64,000 nucleotides of DNA, taken from assembly GCA_035653615.1 (NCBI GenBank), contig DASRBN010000015.1:248001-312000 (forward strand), given 5' to 3'. This stretch comes from Ktedonobacteraceae bacterium (lineage in GTDB: Bacteria > Chloroflexota > Ktedonobacteria > Ktedonobacterales > Ktedonobacteraceae). The notes below the pieces were generated by a model. The model was not told where the DNA came from. It was given only the letters and a program-made list of their open reading frames with translations, and did no database searches. The translations under genes were made by a program, and so were the position numbers. Below, piece after piece: positions 55,486 to 63,168 of the stretch. Each line of letters begins with the position of its first letter. The first letter of the stretch is position 1.

Positions 55486-56847
55486 ATGAATAATCAGCAA
55501 AACCAGCCTTATTTCTTCCATCAACGGTTCCAGGGATTCCAGAAGGCGTATATTGCGAATACCCTTGTCATTCTGTTTGTTGTGATGTGCCTTATTCCAA
55601 CAGCCGCGCCTCGCACGCTTCAAGCTGCTCCACGCGCCAGCAATCCCATCAAACATATCATCATCATGGTCAAGGAGAACCGGAGCTTTGACAGCATGTT
55701 CGGGACGTTCCCAGGAGCTGATGGAGCGACGAAGTATCCCGACCCGCAAGGTAAAATCCATCGCTTAAATCACCAGCCCGACAGGCTCTTCCTGGATATT
55801 CTTCATGACCATTCGGCGTTTCTAACCGCGTATGATCACGGAAAACTCGACAAATTCTCGAAAGAACGCGGCGCAATTCAGTACATCAATGGCAAGCCGG
55901 TTGACGTAGCCGATTCGCAATTCTATCAATCGGATATTCCAAATTATTGGAAATACGCGCAGACTTTCACGCTGACCGACCATCTCTTCACCACCATCCA
56001 GTCGGATAGCTTCCCCAATCATCTCTTCTCCATCGCGGCGGAAGACGATGACGCGGCCAACATTCCGGTTATCGTTGGTGGAAGACATAAAACGAGATGG
56101 GGATGTGATGCCCCGACGGGCAGCTACGTGTTAGAAATTCATTCTAATGGGTCAACGACAAAGGCATTTCCGTGTTTTAATTTCCAGACGCTCGGCGATC
56201 TTTTAACTGCCGCCGGCGTTTCATGGAATTACTACGCGCCCGCGCAGGACCAACCCGGGTATGAATTTTCCTCATACGATGCCATCAAACATATTCGTGA
56301 AACGCAGCAATGGCAAACGCATGTCGTCGATTACACCCAATTCGCGAAAGATGCGGCCAATGGCAAACTTCCCTCCGTGAGCTGGCTGGTGCAGCCTGAT
56401 ACTGACAGCGATCATCCCGGGGCCAGTGTCTGTGTAGGCGAAAACTGGACGGTGCAACAGATCAACACGGTTATGAAAAATAAATCGCTCTGGAATTCCA
56501 CCGCCATCTTTCTGACCTGGGACGATTACGGTGGTTTCTATGACCACGTGGTGCCACCGGTCGGGCCGAACACGCACCTGGAATACGGCCTGCGCGCGCC
56601 CCTGATTGTGATTTCGCCCTACGCGAAGCCGCAGTTCGTTGACCACACAGTCTACAACTTCGTATCTATGGTCAAGTTTGTTGAAACGCAGTTCAATTTA
56701 CCCTCGTTAGGAGGACTGGATAAGCTGGCGAACAATATGTACAACGCTTTTAATTTCAAGCAGAACCCCTTGCCGCCGCTCATTTTACAGCAGCGCAAGT
56801 GCCCGCAATCTTCGCTTGAATCTCCACCGGGATTGCTTGGAGATTGA
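55486..56847 (+). CDS. Secreted phosphoesterase, phospholipase C/acid phosphatase family (paralog 4)
   Basis: A 453-residue exported enzyme and the closest relative of the gene at 50871. The signal region has [20 protein letters not shown]. The metal-site start is [20 protein letters not shown]. Further blocks are [59 protein letters not shown] and [19 protein letters not shown]. The C-terminus [18 protein letters not shown] also matches the sibling. GAAAGG and GGGAAG precede the ATG. An unrecognised gene follows after 26 bases in the same direction. Confidence 0.92.
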   Translation: MNNQQNQPYFFHQRFQGFQKAYIANTLVILFVVMCLIPTAAPRTLQAAPRASNPIKHIIIMVKENRSFDSMFGTFPGADGATKYPDPQGKIHRLNHQPDRLFLDILHDHSAFLTAYDHGKLDKFSKERGAIQYINGKPVDVADSQFYQSDIPNYWKYAQTFTLTDHLFTTIQSDSFPNHLFSIAAEDDDAANIPVIVGGRHKTRWGCDAPTGSYVLEIHSNGSTTKAFPCFNFQTLGDLLTAAGVSWNYYAPAQDQPGYEFSSYDAIKHIRETQQWQTHVVDYTQFAKDAANGKLPSVSWLVQPDTDSDHPGASVCVGENWTVQQINTVMKNKSLWNSTAIFLTWDDYGGFYDHVVPPVGPNTHLEYGLRAPLIVISPYAKPQFVDHTVYNFVSMVKFVETQFNLPSLGGLDKLANNMYNAFNFKQNPLPPLILQQRKCPQSSLESPPGLLGD

Positions 56848-56873
56848 TAGAGAGGCGTATCAGGAGGCATCGT

Positions 56874-58235
56874 ATGCAATTGCTCCATTCAAGAAATTCC
56901 TGGACATATAGCTTTGGTTTCAATATGGCGGTCGATTTTTGCGTCTGGGTATTGGAAATCGATGGTTTACACGTCCCTCCATTCGATCATCATACCGGCG
57001 GAGATGGCTCGCTACAGGCATCCGGCTTGAACACGGAACAATGGCAATCCTGGTTCGCGCGTGTGATCAATGCGCAGGAAACACAGCGACAGCGATTCCA
57101 ACAAAGAGCAAAAGAGGATCCCCAACATAGCCAGAAGGACCTATCGAAATGGCTTATTGCCGAAGCGCATCTCCCGGCTGCCGCCTGGCAAGGTGATGCC
57201 ACTGTAGGTAACCAGCTTACCACTTTATGGAACCAGTATGGGCCGCTTTCAAATGAGCGCAGAAGTTGGGAACGTGACCTGTCGAGACAATTGCATAAGG
57301 CCGAAGCTGGAGCGAGAAAAAGGCTTTATGATGAGTTGCTGCCATATTCCAACGGTATTCCGAGCCTGACCATTCATTTCATCAACTACCCACAGCCGCT
57401 TGACTATCTTTTACCCCCATCAACGATCATTATGACGATACAACATGGACAACCCGACGCAGCCGAATTTCGAGAGCGCGTCCTCGCTGCTGCCGGCGAA
57501 CTTGCCGCAATGCGCTCTGGCAAGCGCCGTTCACAGAGCAAGTTCATCACTGCCGCTGCAATTCTTCCCGGCCAGACCTTAACTGCATATACCATACTTA
57601 CTCGCAAGCCCGTAATGCCTGCACCTGCACGAGAAAAAGTGCAGCCTGTGGCCGAGAACGCAACGAAACAAGTTGTTCTCGACTGGCTGAACGATGAGCG
57701 ACACCGATCTCATTTTGATGAGGTGAATATGGCGACGGTGCGCTTCGAGAGAGAGAAGGCCATTCCAGGCTGGCAATTGTACTTTGTCTCTTTTGCCGGT
57801 ATCAACGGAGATCAATACCGGCAGACGTTCGTCCTCAGGCAGCGCGCAGACGATTCCTGGATGGTCTGTAGCGCCTCTTCAAGCAGCAATATAGAAGAAC
57901 TCGTTTCGCAATTCCTGGTGCCAATTCGCGATCATCCACTGATCTTCTTGTCCGGTGGCAAAGCTGGTCATGCCAACAACCAGTTCCAGTTCATCGCGCA
58001 TGGCGAAGTGATCGATAACGGTTTTAATGTGGCACGCGTGCGATTGTTGAACAACGCCGGGCAGGTATTTGAGGACGCGGTAGAGGATGGTCTTGTATTC
58101 TTCGCCACGATGCAGGATCAGGAGGTACAGTGGCCGATGCAGGCCGAACTCTATGACAATAGCGGTAAGCTCGTCTGGCGGCAGACGGTTTTCGACGACC
58201 GCCCGCCGCCATGGTTACGCTTCAAAAGGCGCTGA
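56874..58235 (+). CDS. Unrecognised 453-residue cytoplasmic protein
   Basis: I do not recognise this protein. It has no signal peptide or TM helix. Early residues read FGFNMAVDFCVWVLEIDGLH, then a charged helical region (about 60-150) rich in Gln, Arg and Glu (TQRQRFQQRAKEDPQHSQKD). A middle block has PSLTIHFINYPQPLDYLLPP. From about residue 265 a second region (KQVVLDWLNDERHRSHFDEV, WQLYFVSFAGINGDQYRQTF) could be a beta-rich domain ending in RQTVFDDRPPPWLRFKRR. AGGAGG lies eight bases before the ATG at 56874. It follows phosphoesterase paralog 4 by 26 bases and may share its transcript. The next gene is convergent. Confidence 0.7.
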   Translation: MQLLHSRNSWTYSFGFNMAVDFCVWVLEIDGLHVPPFDHHTGGDGSLQASGLNTEQWQSWFARVINAQETQRQRFQQRAKEDPQHSQKDLSKWLIAEAHLPAAAWQGDATVGNQLTTLWNQYGPLSNERRSWERDLSRQLHKAEAGARKRLYDELLPYSNGIPSLTIHFINYPQPLDYLLPPSTIIMTIQHGQPDAAEFRERVLAAAGELAAMRSGKRRSQSKFITAAAILPGQTLTAYTILTRKPVMPAPAREKVQPVAENATKQVVLDWLNDERHRSHFDEVNMATVRFEREKAIPGWQLYFVSFAGINGDQYRQTFVLRQRADDSWMVCSASSSSNIEELVSQFLVPIRDHPLIFLSGGKAGHANNQFQFIAHGEVIDNGFNVARVRLLNNAGQVFEDAVEDGLVFFATMQDQEVQWPMQAELYDNSGKLVWRQTVFDDRPPPWLRFKRR

Positions 58236-58255
58236 AGCGTTTACGAAGTGAGCGA

Positions 58256-59002
58256 TCAGACGCAGGCATTGGCCTTATTGGACCATTCCTTCTGGACTGT
58301 ATAACTACCAACCGTTTTCGTTTGCCAGGCGCAAATATCGCCAATCTCGCCGTTAGTATCGTCGTACCAGCCTTGTGCCGGAATAGGGTCTGTGATAGCC
58401 TCGCATAATTCGTGAGAGCTGGTGTTCGTCAGCGCGTCAAAAACTGCCATGTTGGCAGTACAGCCGGCGCAATCTGGATATGGCTCTACCGCATAGAAAA
58501 TTTGCCCATTGATGGCATCATGGTAGCCACAAAATGTCTGGCACGAGCTACTTCCACCCTGCGATACAGTAACGCCTGATGGGAAGTAAACGAAGTAGAG
58601 TGTATTTGCCGTTGGCTGTGGAAGCGCATTAGCGGCAATCTGGTTTTGCAACATTGATTGGATATCAGAATCGGATACCGTCTGAGCTACATCCGGGGAA
58701 GTCAGTGTGAGCGTGCCGGTGCGACTGCCATATCCGATGGTCTGCGTTGGTGTATTATACTCGGCCAGCTGGTCGATGAGCGAACTGGTGAGAATATAGT
58801 CGAAGAAACCGTTGATTTGCGTAATCAGGTCGCTTTGAGGTGACTGCGTCCAGGCCTGTCCCCAGAAGACAGTGAAGACCTGCACATTGCTGATTACCGG
58901 CCCACCCCGATAGGTGAGTTGCGGTGTACCAGCAGCTGGTGCCTCAGCTCCGTGAATCGGCACGATTTTAATAGGACTACCTACATTTGCATTACTAGCC
59001 AT
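58256..59002 (-). CDS. EXORDIUM/phosphate-induced-protein-like zinc-motif protein
   Basis: A 248-residue protein. It opens with QLTYRGGPVISNVQVFTVFW and has the helical block DLITQINGFFDYILTSSLID. The late part carries SSHELCEAITDPIPAQGWYD followed by NGEIGDICAWQTK; this HExxxAxxD-like element and the spacing match EXORDIUM (phosphate-induced protein 1) relatives known from plants and bacteria. Eight or so cysteines in pairs (CQTFCGYHD, CAGC) suggest disulfides, yet no signal peptide is visible. AAAGGAGA precedes the ATG at 59002. An operator-like dyad lies about 130 bases upstream. Function in bacteria unknown. Confidence 0.72.
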   Translation of the reverse strand: MASNANVGSPIKIVPIHGAEAPAAGTPQLTYRGGPVISNVQVFTVFWGQAWTQSPQSDLITQINGFFDYILTSSLIDQLAEYNTPTQTIGYGSRTGTLTLTSPDVAQTVSDSDIQSMLQNQIAANALPQPTANTLYFVYFPSGVTVSQGGSSSCQTFCGYHDAINGQIFYAVEPYPDCAGCTANMAVFDALTNTSSHELCEAITDPIPAQGWYDDTNGEIGDICAWQTKTVGSYTVQKEWSNKANACV

Positions 59003-59128
59003 ACGTTCTCCTTTTGTACTTATATCAACCAAAAAGGGCTAAAAGAGCCTTCTGTATTACCACTTACCAGGTAGCTCTTCAGTTTCAAATAGAACTTTAT
59101 CATAGGGGATTCTTATGAAAGAAGCATG

Positions 59129-59147
59129 AAAGTTCTGTCAGAACTTT
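59129..59147. promoter_or_regulatory. Perfect dyad, operator candidate upstream of the EXORDIUM-like gene
   Basis: AAAGTTCT (59129-59136), three bases, AGAACTTT (59140-59147). Position about 130 bases ahead of the ATG at 59002 on the minus strand. TTTACAAA-type AT-rich elements flank it. No regulator can be named. Confidence 0.45.
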
Positions 59148-59209
59148 GTAAAGTTTTTGTAAATTCTTCCGGTTGCCGCAACAATTTCCTGTTTTGCAGC
59201 CCGGCATAA

Positions 59210-60229
59210 TCAAAAGCGACAAATATTGACCAGGGCATCGCCCATATTAACAATCGGCACGTCGCTCGTACCCAGCACGTATCCATCATAAGGAGCTTTG
59301 AGGTACTCTACGACCTCAAACGTGCGAATCGAATAGATCTGTCCGAGCGGCTGATTTTCGCTGACCCTGTCGCCAGCCTTTACGTTTGAGACCCAGATAC
59401 CACCCTGTGCGGCCCATACCCTGTCTAAATGCGAGCCGAATAGCGTGATGGGCGGCTGCGCTGGCAATTCCATCGCGCCTTCCAGCATGGCCAGATATTT
59501 CATCACATTGATCACGCCCTGCGCGCCGAGACGAATATGCTCTTCCTCAAAACAATTATTGCCACCCAGTTCGGGGGTGATGGCAGCGATGCCCTGCGAT
59601 GTCAAAAAGTTGCGCAGTTTGCCGGTAAAACGCGATTGCTTCAGATCCTCGGTAACCTCTTCTTCCAGCAGGACATTCAGTCCAAAAGCTTCTGCTATAT
59701 TCTGGCTGGCCTCGTCTCCGTGCCCATAGACGATGTGCAGCGCCGTATTGCTATTGGCCGTATGCAGATCAATGACATAGTCGGCATAGTGGATGGCCTG
59801 CTGGTAAAGATCGTAGGCGATATGCTGGCTCGCCTGTCCGCTCGCCTTACCAGGCCAGACGCGATTCATATCTTCCTCGTCGAGTGGATTGCGCCGTTGA
59901 TGTTGCACAAAGCCGGCGACATTAGCAACCGGCACCACAATCAACATTCCTCGTAACTGGCCTGGCTCAACGCTCGTTACTACGCGGCGCAAAACCTCGA
60001 CGCCATTCACCTCATCACCATGCACTGCCGCCTGAACATACAATACCGGCCCTTCCTCTTTTCCGACCACGACATGCACGGCGCTCTGCAAAGGAGTACC
60101 GTCTGCATAGGAACCATGCGTAATAAGGCCATAGACTTTGCTGTTCGCCTTTATCTCTGTGAGTGATCCAATACTCCAGGTTCGTTCATTCCAGGGGATG
60201 TGCTCGCCCTCAGGTCGCTTGCTCGTCAA
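59210..60229 (-). CDS. Succinylglutamate desuccinylase/aspartoacylase-family hydrolase
   Basis: A 339-residue M14-like zinc hydrolase that would cleave an N-acyl amino acid or similar amide. Zinc ligands are His70 and Glu73 in QAAVHGDEVNGVEVLRR and His156 in YVIDLHTANSNTALHIVYGH. PVANVAGFVQHQRRNPLDEE and a catalytic-Glu block AAITPELGGNNCFEEEHIR complete the site. The C-terminal 80 residues form a beta-rich lid (VKAGDRVSENQPLGQI). The start is a TTG at 60229 with GGAGGA upstream. It lies 59 bases after the methyltransferase, same strand. Confidence 0.9.
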   Translation of the reverse strand: MTSKRPEGEHIPWNERTWSIGSLTEIKANSKVYGLITHGSYADGTPLQSAVHVVVGKEEGPVLYVQAAVHGDEVNGVEVLRRVVTSVEPGQLRGMLIVVPVANVAGFVQHQRRNPLDEEDMNRVWPGKASGQASQHIAYDLYQQAIHYADYVIDLHTANSNTALHIVYGHGDEASQNIAEAFGLNVLLEEEVTEDLKQSRFTGKLRNFLTSQGIAAITPELGGNNCFEEEHIRLGAQGVINVMKYLAMLEGAMELPAQPPITLFGSHLDRVWAAQGGIWVSNVKAGDRVSENQPLGQIYSIRTFEVVEYLKAPYDGYVLGTSDVPIVNMGDALVNICRF

Positions 60230-60288
60230 GGTGTCCTCCAGTCTGTCTCAGCAGGCAAATACTACTGCATCATTACGTTATAATGAAT

Positions 60289-61116
60289 TCACTTGATTGC
60301 GATGATGAAGCGCAAGTCCCATACTTCGTGAATGCCACCCGATTGCTGTGCCTCCTCCAATTGAGCGAAGACCTCGCTTTTGAACTGTTCTAATACCTCT
60401 GGCGGCATGTGTTCCAGGGAATAGCGCGTGCCATGCGTCCATTTTTCATCCCAATACTGCTGCGCGTCAGTATAGACAAAATCCGCCCGCTCATGTATAA
60501 CCCGCGCGTCTCTAAATCCGGCATGTGTAAGGTGTGAAGGAATATCAGAATAATTAAGTGGTTGATCTCCAACACGCAGTGGGAAATGATACTGCTCGTG
60601 ATAGTCGGTGAGGCGCTTGCCATACCACTGGGAAAGCGCGTCCACATCCTGCGCTACCGTAAATCCTATCTTCCCACCGGGGCGCAGGACGCGCAAAAAC
60701 CCGGACAATGCCCGTTCGAGATGAGGAAAGAAGAAGATCGCAAATCCACACAGGATATCATCAAAAGAGGCATCATCGAAAGCAAGCTGTTCGGCATCCA
60801 TTTGCATGACAGTAGCCTGGGAAAGTTGGCGGCGCTCGATCTCCGCCTGTGTTTCCTCCACCATTTTTTCGGCCAGGTCAATGCCTATTACCCTGCCAGC
60901 GGGACCGACTTTCTCAGCCGCCGCGAATAGATTTGCGCCTCGCCCCACCGCGACATCAAGCACCTTCGCTCCCTCAGCAATGCCCACGTGTTCGACCAGG
61001 CGCCGTCCGGCATAAGCATATTTTTCAGGCCCCACGCGGCCATAACTTGCGGCAACGCGATTATATAGCCCGGCAATATTTGTTTTCAGCCCATTTTCGT
61101 CATGTATCTCACCCAT
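60289..61116 (-). CDS. Class I SAM-dependent methyltransferase (UbiE-like)
   Basis: A 275-residue methyltransferase. Motif I reads VLDVAVGRGANLFAAAEKVG (about residues 53-72), followed by VIGIDLAEKMVEETQAEIE, MQMDAEQLAFDDASFDDILC and LRPGGKIGFTVAQD, the usual UbiE/Coq5-like order. The C-terminal 90 residues are aromatic-rich. The ATG at 61116 has GGGAGG seven bases upstream; an earlier ATG five codons up is worse placed. The next gene (aspartoacylase family) may be in the same operon. Acceptor unknown. Confidence 0.88.
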   Translation of the reverse strand: MGEIHDENGLKTNIAGLYNRVAASYGRVGPEKYAYAGRRLVEHVGIAEGAKVLDVAVGRGANLFAAAEKVGPAGRVIGIDLAEKMVEETQAEIERRQLSQATVMQMDAEQLAFDDASFDDILCGFAIFFFPHLERALSGFLRVLRPGGKIGFTVAQDVDALSQWYGKRLTDYHEQYHFPLRVGDQPLNYSDIPSHLTHAGFRDARVIHERADFVYTDAQQYWDEKWTHGTRYSLEHMPPEVLEQFKSEVFAQLEEAQQSGGIHEVWDLRFIIAIK

Positions 61117-61298
61117 GGTGATACCTCCCATCTCATCCGTCCTGATTGTGTCATCTTTTAAGCGATTTCCTAAAAGATACGATTCAGGCTATTGGACTGT
61201 TATATATGATAACATACCCAACCCCTCCGCTCTTCATGGGAGAGATATCATTTCTGGCTTGCATATTCTGACCAACCGGGCGAAGATATCTTCTTCAC

Positions 61299-61769
61299 CT
61301 ACAATTTCTGACGGAAGCGTGCAATTTGCGCGCAATGTTCCTGCGTATGCTCATACATGCGCTGGATGAAATCGGCCAGAGAGGCATTCTCATCATACCA
61401 GGGCATTGTTCCTTTCTCCAACACCCTCTCCGTGGGAATCTGCATCAACAATGATGTTGCCTGCACCTGCATATCCTGGTACTCATCCTCAATATGTTGG
61501 GCCGTTTCATACGTACGCGCCTCGACCTCCTCATTATTAAATTGCTGCGGTTGGTGGAGAAACTTCAGGATCAAAGGGGTAGGTTCCCCTTTCTGGAAGA
61601 TACTCAACACTTCGACGATAATATGTTCATAGGAAGCGAGGTGCGCGACAATATCTTTTACAGACCAGTTACCGCATGCTCCTGGAATATCCCACGCCGT
61701 TTCGGGCAGGTCTTCCACTGTCTGAATGACCATCAAGTTGCTTTTTTCCAACAGTCCAGCTGCGTCCAT
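61299..61769 (-). CDS. DinB-like/ClbS-type four-helix protein
   Basis: A 156-residue protein of the DinB/maleylpyruvate-isomerase-N superfamily, closest in layout to DUF1706/ClbS-like members. Helix 1 has LLEKSNLMVIQTVEDLPETA; the conserved GNWSVKDIVAHLASYEH gives the first metal-type His, and QRMYEHTQEHCAQIARFR near the end gives two more. The family is linked to thiol-dependent chemistry or, for ClbS, DNA protection. The ATG at 61769 has AGAGGAG upstream. Single gene. Confidence 0.8.
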   Translation of the reverse strand: MDAAGLLEKSNLMVIQTVEDLPETAWDIPGACGNWSVKDIVAHLASYEHIIVEVLSIFQKGEPTPLILKFLHQPQQFNNEEVEARTYETAQHIEDEYQDMQVQATSLLMQIPTERVLEKGTMPWYDENASLADFIQRMYEHTQEHCAQIARFRQKL

Positions 61770-61839
61770 ACGATACTCCTCTTTACAAAAATATCTACTT
61801 ACATTCTTTGACACGCAGGGAAGCTGAAGTTGGTTTTTA

Positions 61840-61870
61840 AGACAAAGAAGGAGCACCAAATGATGCTCCT
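61840..61870 (-). terminator. Terminator of the duplicated membrane-protein gene
   Basis: On the minus strand AGGAGCA (61870-61864) pairs with TGCTCCT (61855-61849) around an 8-base loop, followed by TTCTTTGTCTT. It lies about 45 bases after the stop at 61914. Confidence 0.7.
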
Positions 61871-61913
61871 GAAAAGTGTTAAATGCGTCCGAAATGCTTG
61901 TTGTTACTATACA

Positions 61914-62897
61914 TCAGACCTGGGCTGCTCCTGAGTTTCCTGTCTCGATCTCGCGGCGCAGGTCACGCGCAAATCTGGTGCGAGCAGGTTGAGTATGCGT
62001 TTGACGCGCAGATGGCCATATTGCCAGCGCCATAACGACCAACAATAATCCTGAATTGAAGTCGGTCGCCATCCCGGTAAAGATCATGCCGAACCCCTGG
62101 ACGACATACCAGATGATCAGACTCACCACGATGGAGACGATCAGGAATGGACGCAGTTGCTCCTCTTTGACCACCGCGATGCCGATACCCAGCGCCAGAA
62201 ATATCACAATCAGCGCGATATTAAGTGGGATCTCGAGATTAGCGGTCGCGTTAGAGATCTGGGTGAGAACGGGGTCAACCAGTATGGTATTTAGCCCTCC
62301 CTGGCCAACCATTGCGCTTATCGCCTGAGAAATCTGCCCCTGTTGCCACCAGTATGGCTGCAATTGCAGTAGCGCCACGAAGCACCAGAAGCCGGCGAAA
62401 ACCCAGCGCAGGCCGTGCCGTGAGAGCAATCCATCTTCACCGGCTTTCCCGGCGGTATTTTTAGATTGCCTGCGCGGATAGACTGCCAGGCCCAGGAGCG
62501 GGTAGAGCATCACTGCCCCCGGCGCACCGGTGAGCGCGCTGGCCTGCCCGGTGAGCAGCATACTCAGGCCCTCGCCACCAAACCAGACGATCAAGGCCCA
62601 TACGAAAGAAGCGATGACCAGATCTTTTACCCAGCGATCATTGGCTAACAGGAAGCCCAGACCAAGCAGTATCTGGACAATCGCAATGAGCAGGTTGACC
62701 TCGGTGAGATGAAGCGTTGTCTGATTGACAATAAATTGCAGGCTTGGCTCAATAATTCCCGGCTGGCCATCCAGCATCGGCTTCATGACACCATTGACCA
62801 TATTCATCGTGAACATCTGTGGCTGTAGCTGTAAGAGGCCGTCGATAAGCCACAACGTCCCGAGAACTCGTTGAAGCGCTTTGCGCGAAAGTAGCAT
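61914..62897 (-). CDS. Eight-helix membrane protein made of two similar halves
   Basis: A 327-residue membrane protein with about eight TM helices. The two halves are alike: WLIDGLLQLQPQMF matches CFVALLQLQPYWW, and VWFGGEGLSMLLTGQAS matches IWYVVQGFGMIFTGMAT. Each half has four helices, with a conserved LQLQP after the first. The linker (about 160-185) is polar and positively charged. I do not recognise a named family. AAAGGA precedes the ATG at 62897. It is transcribed alone and has its own terminator. It may be a small-molecule carrier or a channel; no catalytic motif is visible. Confidence 0.75.
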   Translation of the reverse strand: MLLSRKALQRVLGTLWLIDGLLQLQPQMFTMNMVNGVMKPMLDGQPGIIEPSLQFIVNQTTLHLTEVNLLIAIVQILLGLGFLLANDRWVKDLVIASFVWALIVWFGGEGLSMLLTGQASALTGAPGAVMLYPLLGLAVYPRRQSKNTAGKAGEDGLLSRHGLRWVFAGFWCFVALLQLQPYWWQQGQISQAISAMVGQGGLNTILVDPVLTQISNATANLEIPLNIALIVIFLALGIGIAVVKEEQLRPFLIVSIVVSLIIWYVVQGFGMIFTGMATDFNSGLLLVVMALAIWPSARQTHTQPARTRFARDLRREIETGNSGAAQV

Positions 62898-63156
62898 AAC
62901 GCTGTAGCATCCTTTCCAAATGGTAGAGAGAATCGGCACACACGAGGGAATACCCTGTTGCGGCTCTCTTCCCCCGAGCAAGTATCTCGCTCAAAGCCAG
63001 GAATGTGAGGGTCAGGCGGATACTAGTCTCGCAACAGAGTATAGGCCAGATCAAATTCTTTGTCCATCAGGAGGAATCCCTATTTTTCACTGTAGGGTGC
63101 GTATCTGATTGGGAGCAATCTGAGGAAAAGGATCAATCAGAATAAGCAAAATGCGC

Positions 63157-63162
63157 TATAAT
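63157..63162 (+). promoter_or_regulatory. -10 box of the Old Yellow Enzyme gene, leaderless arrangement
   Basis: A perfect TATAAT ends six bases before the ATG at 63169. No clear -35 box and no Shine-Dalgarno sequence are present. Confidence 0.5.
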
Positions 63163-63168
63163 ATCCCC

